NCBI GenBank assembly: GCA_023415375.1
Contig: JAEZKW010000302.1
Span: 1-11,462 of the forward strand
Source: Bacillota bacterium
GTDB taxonomy: Bacteria; Bacillota; UBA4882; UBA8346
Length of the DNA: 11,462 bases
Reading direction: 5' to 3'
Within the stretch, counting starts at the first letter, position 1; each line of letters starts with the position of its first letter. Below are positions 7,312 through 11,462 of the stretch, in pieces. The position numbers were made by a program, and so were the translations under genes. The notes under the pieces were generated by a model. It had not been told where the DNA came from. It made no database searches and was given only the letters and a program-made list of their open reading frames with translations.

Positions 7312-10300
7312 TTAACCTTCTTCAGTAATATCTTCCTCAAACGTTCCTTCGATCAGTTCATCTTCCTCATCAAAAGAATCACCACTGTCATTTTCTTCAG
7401 GTTCTTCTTCATAAATGGCTTCATGAGGCGCTTCAATTTCCAAGCCTAGCTCCTTGGCCATTTCTTTTACGTCATCATCTTCTTCTTTAATTTGAATCTC
7501 TTCCGCTTCCTCCGAAAGAACTTTAACATCAAGGCACAAGCTCTGTAACTCTTTAATCAAAACCTTGAACGATTCGGGAACGCCGGGCTCAGGAACATTT
7601 TCTCCTTTAACGATTGCTTCGTAAGTTTTGACCCGGCCTATCACATCGTCCGATTTGACAGTTAAAAGCTCTTGTAATGTATAAGCCGCTCCATAGGCCT
7701 CCAAAGCCCAAACTTCCATTTCGCCGAATCGTTGTCCGCCGAATTGGGCTTTACCTCCAAGAGGCTGCTGGGTTACTAGGGAATAGGGTCCAGTTGAACG
7801 AGCATGAATCTTATCGTCAACCAAGTGGGATAATTTCAGCATATAAACCATACCGACGGTTACTTCATTGTCAAAAGGTTCACCCGAACGGCCATCAAAT
7901 AAAACCGTTTTACCGGTTTCAGGCAGGCCGGCCTTTCTAAGTGAATCCAAAATATCCTCTTCAGTAGCACCACCAAATACTGGTGTTGCTACATGAATAC
8001 CGAGTGCCTTGGCAGCCCAACCCAAGTGAGTTTCCAGAACCTGCCCGATGTTCATTCGCGAAGGAACGCCCAGCGGATTCAAAACAATTTCTACTGGCGT
8101 ACCATCCGGTAAAAACGGCATATCTTCTATCGGCAATATTTTGGCAATAACTCCCTTGTTTCCGTGACGTCCAGCCATTTTATCACCTTGAGAAATCTTA
8201 CGTTTTTGGGCGATATAACAACGGACCAAGCGGTTTACACCCGGTGCCAATTCATCACCGTTTTCCCGTGAGAACACTTTAACATCAATAATTCGACCAT
8301 ATTCACCATGGGGAACTCTTAGCGAAGTATCTCGCACTTCCCGGGCTTTTTCGCCAAAAATCGCCCGAAGCAGACGCTCTTCCGCAGTCAGTTCGGTTTC
8401 TCCCTTAGGAGTTACCTTACCGACAAGGATGTCTCCAGGTCTTACCTCAGCACCAACCCGAATAATTCCATGTTCATCGAGGTCATCCAAAGCGCCTTCG
8501 CCCACATTGGGAATATCGCGGGTAATTTCTTCCGCACCGAGTTTCGTATCTCTAGCTTCGGCTTCGTATTCTTCAATATGAATGGAAGTGAATACATCCT
8601 CCATTACTAATTTTTCACTAAGCAAAATGGCATCTTCATAGTTGTAACCTTCCCAAGGCATAAAGGCAACTAAAACGTTACGCCCTAGAGCCAACTCTCC
8701 CTTATCGGTTGAGGGGCCGTCAGCTATTACTTCACCTGCTCCTACTATCTGACCTTCCTGAACAACCGGCTTTTGATTAATGCAGGTTCCCTGATTGGAA
8801 CGTTCAAATTTCAACAATCGGTATTGATCGAGTTTATTATCATCGGTGTGAATGATAATTTCATCACCGGTAACTTTTTTAATTACTCCACTATGCTTAG
8901 CAACCGCAACGACTCCAGAGTCAACTGCTGCTTTATATTCCATTCCCGTTCCAACGAGAGGCGCTTGTGTTTTGAGTAGCGGAACCGCTTGCCGTTGCAT
9001 GTTAGAGCCCATGAGAGCCCGATTGGCATCGTCGTTTTCCAAGAACGGAATTAGGGCCGTCGCAATACTCACGAGTTGCTTCGGTGAAACGTCCATCAAT
9101 TGCACTTGACTACTTGGTACTTCCAGAATATCTTCCCTATGTCTAACCGAAACCCTCGTATGGATAAATTTACGGGTCTCAGGATCAAAAGGCTCATTGG
9201 CTTGAGCAACGATATAATTATCTTCCTCATCAGCCGTAAAGTACGAAATATCATTGCTAACTTTCCCATCGATAACCTTACGGTAAGGAGTTTCAATGAA
9301 ACCGAACTCATTGATTCGGGCAAACGTCGTTAACGAACCAATTAAACCGATGTTAGGGCCTTCAGGAGTCTCAATCGGGCACATTCTCCCATAGTGAGAA
9401 TGGTGAACATCGCGCACTTCAAATCCAGCTCTTTCCCTGGAAAGACCGCCAGGTCCAAGTGCCGAGAGACGCCGTTTATGGGTCAACTCCGCAAGCGGAT
9501 TGGTTTGGTCCATAAATTGCGATAACTGGCTGGATCCGAAAAACTCTTTAATCGAAGCTACCACCGGTCGGATATTAATAAGCGCCTGAGGCGTGATGAC
9601 TTCAACATCTTGAATCGTCATCCGTTCACGAACCACTCTCTCCATACGGGACAAACCGATTCGGAACTGATTTTGCAATAATTCACCAACGGATTTTAAA
9701 CGGCGGTTTCCCAAATGGTCGATATCGTCGACATCCCCAACACCGTCTAATAAGCCTAATAAGTACTTAATAACCTCGACCACATCATCCTTGGTCAAAG
9801 TCTTAACCGCTTCCTGGCCAGGAACTTCGACGCCTGATTGGTCAACCGAGGTCTTAGTACTTTTCGCCGGAAAGTTAAGACCCAGTTTCTTATTTAATTT
9901 ATAACGACCCACCGAAGCCAAATCGTAACGCTTCGGATCAAAAAACAAAGTTTCAAACAAATTACGGGCGCTATCAACTGTTGGAGGTTCACCCGGACGA
10001 AGCCGTTTATAGATTTCAACCAAGGCTTCTTCTTCGTTTTGAGTGTTATCTCTTTCTAGAGTATTTTTAACACTCTCCTTACCGTCAAACAACTCCGTAA
10101 GCTCATAATTATTTCCCAGTCCCAAAGCTTTCAAAAGAATGGTGACAGGTATTTTTCTGGTGCGGTCAATTCTAACAAACAAAACATCATTGGAGTCAAA
10201 TTCAAATTCCAGCCAAGCACCGCGGTTCGGTATAATACTGGCAGAATGCAAAAACTTACCGGTTGCATCCTGGGTGCGTCCAAAATACACGCCCGGCGAA

Positions 10301-10710
10301 CGGACCAACTGGCTGACGATAACACGCTCGGCGCCATTGATAATGAAGGTCCCCTTTTCAGTCATCAAGGGGAAATCTCCCATAAATACTTCTTGTTCTT
10401 TTACTTCACCGGTTTCTTTATTAATTAAACGAGCCTTCACCCTAAGGGGAGCCGCAAAAGTGACATCCCGCTTCTTGCATTCTTCCACTGGATATTTGGG
10501 GTCTCCGAGAGCGTAATCAATAAACTCCAAAACCAAATGTCCCGTAAAATCCTGAATCGGAGAGATGTCCCGAAACATTTCTCGTAGACCCTCATCCAAA
10601 AACCATTGATATGATTTTTGTTGGATTTCTATTAGATTCGGCATATCCAAGATTTCCTCAATCTTGCCGAAGCTAACCCTTTCCCGTTGTCTTTTTACTT
10701 TCTCACCCAA
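7312..10710 (-). CDS. rpoB: DNA-directed RNA polymerase subunit beta
   Basis: Beta is the second-largest core RNA polymerase subunit; it forms one jaw of the active-site cleft and the rifamycin pocket. I prefer the TTG at 10708-10710 (1132 residues, MGEKVKRQRERVSFGKIEEI), because AGAGG (10719-10723) sits eight bases before it. A GTG at 10717-10719, three codons upstream, overlaps that site and is the alternative. Conserved blocks: PNLIEIQQKSYQWFLDEGLREMF; the rifamycin cluster FFGSSQLSQFMDQTNPLAEL (390-409) with Gln398, Asp401, His411 and Ser416 all in the sensitive state; GDKMAGRHGNKG with Lys844 and Lys852 equivalent to E. coli Lys1065 and Lys1073. Compared with Bacillus RpoB (1193 residues) it lacks about 75 residues between KLNKKL and GVGDVDDIDHLGNRR (about 278-322). 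The last 66 residues are about half Asp/Glu. A near-consensus promoter lies about 210 bases upstream. Confidence 0.98.
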   Translation of the reverse strand: MGEKVKRQRERVSFGKIEEILDMPNLIEIQQKSYQWFLDEGLREMFRDISPIQDFTGHLVLEFIDYALGDPKYPVEECKKRDVTFAAPLRVKARLINKETGEVKEQEVFMGDFPLMTEKGTFIINGAERVIVSQLVRSPGVYFGRTQDATGKFLHSASIIPNRGAWLEFEFDSNDVLFVRIDRTRKIPVTILLKALGLGNNYELTELFDGKESVKNTLERDNTQNEEEALVEIYKRLRPGEPPTVDSARNLFETLFFDPKRYDLASVGRYKLNKKLGLNFPAKSTKTSVDQSGVEVPGQEAVKTLTKDDVVEVIKYLLGLLDGVGDVDDIDHLGNRRLKSVGELLQNQFRIGLSRMERVVRERMTIQDVEVITPQALINIRPVVASIKEFFGSSQLSQFMDQTNPLAELTHKRRLSALGPGGLSRERAGFEVRDVHHSHYGRMCPIETPEGPNIGLIGSLTTFARINEFGFIETPYRKVIDGKVSNDISYFTADEEDNYIVAQANEPFDPETRKFIHTRVSVRHREDILEVPSSQVQLMDVSPKQLVSIATALIPFLENDDANRALMGSNMQRQAVPLLKTQAPLVGTGMEYKAAVDSGVVAVAKHSGVIKKVTGDEIIIHTDDNKLDQYRLLKFERSNQGTCINQKPVVQEGQIVGAGEVIADGPSTDKGELALGRNVLVAFMPWEGYNYEDAILLSEKLVMEDVFTSIHIEEYEAEARDTKLGAEEITRDIPNVGEGALDDLDEHGIIRVGAEVRPGDILVGKVTPKGETELTAEERLLRAIFGEKAREVRDTSLRVPHGEYGRIIDVKVFSRENGDELAPGVNRLVRCYIAQKRKISQGDKMAGRHGNKGVIAKILPIEDMPFLPDGTPVEIVLNPLGVPSRMNIGQVLETHLGWAAKALGIHVATPVFGGATEEDILDSLRKAGLPETGKTVLFDGRSGEPFDNEVTVGMVYMLKLSHLVDDKIHARSTGPYSLVTQQPLGGKAQFGGQRFGEMEVWALEAYGAAYTLQELLTVKSDDVIGRVKTYEAIVKGENVPEPGVPESFKVLIKELQSLCLDVKVLSEEAEEIQIKEEDDDVKEMAKELGLEIEAPHEAIYEEEPEENDSGDSFDEEDELIEGTFEEDITEEG

Positions 10711-10718
10711 ACAACTCA

Positions 10719-10723
10719 CCTCT
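10719..10723 (-). promoter_or_regulatory. Ribosome binding site of rpoB, choosing TTG over GTG
   Basis: The minus strand reads AGAGGTGAGTTGTTTG. AGAGG is eight bases before TTG (10710), a normal spacing. The competing GTG (10719) begins inside the same site and has only GAAGA in front of it. The site also abuts the TGA of the possible leader ORF at 10724-10726. Confidence 0.6.
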
Positions 10724-10780
10724 TCAGAATTTGGTACCCGCGATTTTCTTTATCATAAACAGATAAAAGCAAGGTAACAT
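10724..10780 (-). other. Possible 18-codon leader ORF in front of rpoB
   Basis: ATG at 10778-10780 opens an ORF encoding MLPCFYLFMIKKIAGTKF and ending in TGA at 10724-10726. GAGG (10787-10790) lies six bases before the ATG. The stop codon is directly followed by the rpoB Shine-Dalgarno, so a terminating ribosome would lie over the rpoB start region. Both the start codon and its Shine-Dalgarno are inside the hairpin at 10767-10794. The peptide has no recognisable motif, and an ORF this short can arise by chance, so the call is tentative. Confidence 0.25.
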
Positions 10781-10794
10781 CGTTATCCTCGCTT
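10767..10794 (-). other. Bulged hairpin in the rpoB leader, followed by a T-rich stretch
   Basis: On the minus strand AAGCGAGG-A-TAAC, loop GAT, GTTA-CCTTGCTT forms 12 bp with one bulged A and one G-U pair. The plus strand would have an A-C mismatch at that pair, so the fold favours minus-strand RNA. It is followed by TTATCTGTTTATG, T-rich but interrupted. It could be a weak attenuator or a structure hiding the leader ORF start. Confidence 0.5.
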
Positions 10795-10799
10795 ACAAC

Positions 10800-10842
10800 G
10801 TTGATAATAATCAGATTTTTAAAATCTTACCGTGTTATCAAC
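10800..10842 (-). other. Long-armed hairpin in the rpoB leader
   Basis: Eight-base perfect outer arms GTTGATAA (10835-10842) and TTATCAAC (10800-10807) enclose an internal loop and a second perfect inverted repeat of seven bases per arm (10813-10819 and 10821-10827, AGATTTT/AAAATCT). The nested symmetry in the middle of a long leader is unlikely to be coding residue, since no gene is here. No T-run follows. Confidence 0.5.
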
Positions 10843-10873
10843 TCGCATCCATACTCAAGCTTAAATTTCCATT

Positions 10874-10905
10874 AAAAAATCTTCAAATTTTATAATAACT
10901 TGAAG
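10874..10905 (-). other. AT-rich hairpin with T6 in the early rpoB leader
   Basis: On the minus strand CTTCAA (10900-10905) pairs with TTGAAG (10881-10886), and the arm is followed after one base by T6 (10874-10879). The stem is short and low in G+C, so it would be a poor terminator; it lies only about 20 nt into the predicted transcript. Confidence 0.3.
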
Positions 10906-10930
10906 GTAATCCTAACTTTAGCAGAATATA

Positions 10931-10959
10931 ATGATACCACAGGAAGAATTTGTTGTCAA
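10931..10959 (-). promoter_or_regulatory. SigmaA-type promoter of rpoBC
   Basis: A perfect -35 TTGACA (10954-10959), a 17-base spacer and -10 TATCAT (10931-10936, five of six consensus bases) lie on the minus strand. Directly upstream is AAATATTTTTTTAG (10960-10973), resembling an UP element contacted by the alpha-subunit C-terminal domains. The predicted start is near 10922. This promoter gives rpoBC transcription independent of rplL. Confidence 0.9.
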
Positions 10960-11033
10960 CTAAAAAAATATTTGGAGGATAAAATTTTTTAATGTTGTGA
11001 AAAGACATCCTCAATAATTTGATTCAATGAAGC

Positions 11034-11058
11034 AAAAAACTTTCACGCGCGTGTGAAA
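11034..11058 (-). terminator. Terminator-like hairpin with CGCG core upstream of the rpoB promoter
   Basis: The plus-strand sequence TTTCACGCGCGTGTGAAA (11041-11058) is an inverted repeat with six-base arms and an embedded palindrome CACGCGCGTG. On the minus strand it is followed by one G and T6 (11034-11039), the arrangement of an intrinsic terminator. The stem is short. It could instead be a protein-binding palindrome about 80 bases upstream of the rpoB promoter. Confidence 0.4.
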
Positions 11059-11084
11059 TGACTTCAAATATGAAATTGCCAGTA

Positions 11085-11119
11085 TTTAAGAACCCAACAA
11101 AATGGTTTAATAAACCCAA
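11085..11119. repeat. Imperfect direct repeat in the rplL-rpoB gap
   Basis: TTTAAGAACCCAA (11085-11097) and TTTAATAAACCCAA (11106-11119) share the AACCCAA core at a 22-base distance, close to two helical turns. They lie outside any gene. The repeat is short enough to be chance. Confidence 0.3.
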
Positions 11120-11189
11120 GAGGCCGATTTTTCCGGTCCAGGGCAGGAGATTTTCATTTTACCTGTAGATCGAGGATTAAATAATTGAG

Positions 11190-11245
11190 AAAGAGACTGC
11201 CAAAAAGGATTTTCATTAAGCGAAAAAGCCCTTTAAGGCAGTCTC
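11190..11245 (-). terminator. Terminator or attenuator hairpin after rplL
   Basis: On the minus strand, 40 bases after the rplL stop, GAGACTGCC (11237-11245) pairs perfectly with GGCAGTCTC (11193-11201). Inside it a further AAAGG/CCTTT stem follows a TT/TT internal loop. The tail is TTTCTC, a short, interrupted T-run, so termination is probably partial. Partial termination between rplL and rpoB is a known way of setting the ratio of ribosomal protein to polymerase; that use here is inference. Confidence 0.6.
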
Positions 11246-11285
11246 CCAGTCATCGATCAATTCTATTTCAAAATGAGTTTATTGA

Positions 11286-11462
11286 TTATTTAATTTCAAC
11301 AGAAGCACCGGCATCTTCCAGTTTCTTCTTGAGTTCTTCAGCGTCTTTCTTAGGAATAGCTTCTTTAATTGGTTTCGGTGCACCATCAACTAAATCTTTT
11401 GCTTCTTTGAGGCCGAGTCCGGTTGCTTCACGGACAACTTTAATAACTTGAATCTTTTGGGC
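11286..11462 (-). CDS. rplL: 50S ribosomal protein L7/L12, C-terminal part (cut by window edge)
   Basis: L7/L12 forms the mobile stalk of the 50S subunit and recruits and stimulates translational GTPases such as EF-G and EF-Tu. Only the last 58 codons are present; the gene enters from the right edge. They encode most of the C-terminal domain: KIQVIKVVREATGLGLKEAK, then DLVDGAPKPIKEAIPKKDAE and the final ELKKKLEDAGASVEIK. The stop is TAA at 11286-11288. The N-terminal dimerisation domain and hinge lie outside the window. It is followed by a hairpin, and rpoB starts 575 bases further on. Confidence 0.97.
   Translation of the reverse strand, partial: AQKIQVIKVVREATGLGLKEAKDLVDGAPKPIKEAIPKKDAEELKKKLEDAGASVEIK

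Larger units (their letters stand above)
10711..10930 (-). promoter_or_regulatory. Structured 5' leader of rpoB
   Basis: This is the transcribed untranslated stretch between the rpoB promoter and the rpoB start. From a predicted start near 10922 it would be about 210 nt, far longer than the str-operon leader. It contains three hairpins in series (10881-10905, 10800-10842 and 10767-10794) and a possible 18-codon ORF ending just ahead of the rpoB ribosome binding site. I do not recognise a known riboswitch or ribosomal-protein leader class. Repeated GATAA/TTATC segments allow alternative pairings. Its regulatory role is inference. Confidence 0.5.

Noticed and set aside
10139..10516. 125-codon open frame on the plus strand
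   Set aside because: It lies entirely antisense to conserved rpoB sequence and has no independent support.
11107..11157. 16-codon ORF in the rplL-rpoB gap (MKISCPGPEKSASWVY)
   Set aside because: Its Shine-Dalgarno is weak and too close, it lies behind the rplL terminator and ahead of the next promoter, and it shows no recognisable motif.
11185..11451. 88-codon open frame on the plus strand
   Set aside because: It is antisense to rplL and runs across the rplL terminator hairpin; its composition is the reverse complement of Lys/Glu-rich coding sequence.
1..11462. CRISPR arrays, insertion sequences, tRNA/rRNA genes, prophage or defence genes
   Set aside because: No regularly spaced repeats, transposase or integrase reading frames, terminal inverted repeats or cloverleaf structures were found; nearly all the sequence is accounted for by the rpl-rpo-str genes.

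Overview
The window is a conserved housekeeping region in which every gene lies on the minus strand. In transcription order (high to low coordinates) it reads rplL (3' end only) - rpoB - rpoC - an L7Ae-family gene (rplGB/ybxF type) - rpsL - rpsG - fusA - tuf (5' end only). This is the classical rplL-rpoBC / str cluster. The L7Ae-like gene between rpoC and rpsL, the Gram-positive form of S12 with an enlarged N-terminal loop, RpoB/RpoC subunits without the large proteobacterial insertions, and strong AGGAGG/GGGGG ribosome binding sites all point to a Bacillota (Firmicutes) bacterium, probably Clostridia-like rather than Bacillus. I cannot name a genus.

Layout on the minus strand. The window opens at 11462 inside the C-terminal domain of L7/L12. 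A 575-base gene-free stretch (10711-11285) follows. It holds a hairpin with terminator character just after rplL, a second GC-cored hairpin with a T6 run, a near-consensus promoter (TTGACA-17-TATCAT), and a structured leader of about 210 nt before rpoB. That leader may carry an 18-codon leader ORF. rpoB and rpoC are separated by 98 bases, including a GC-rich patch with short palindromes. Behind rpoC come an intrinsic terminator and a second near-consensus promoter (TTGACA-17-TAAAAT), which starts the str operon: L7Ae-like, rpsL, rpsG, fusA and tuf. These genes are closely spaced (16-91 bases) and I see no convincing promoter between them.

How the genes work together: RpoB and RpoC form the catalytic core of RNA polymerase. 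L7/L12 forms the ribosomal stalk that recruits translational GTPases. S12 and S7 are 30S proteins at the decoding centre and the mRNA exit/E site. EF-G and EF-Tu are the elongation GTPases that use that ribosome.

The coding content is ordinary and complete, and I found no novel defence, mobile or biosynthetic system. What deserves a second look is regulatory: the rpoB leader with its possible coupled leader ORF, the separation of rpoBC from rplL, the tandem hairpins between rpsG and fusA, and the heavy use of TTG/GTG starts in highly expressed genes.
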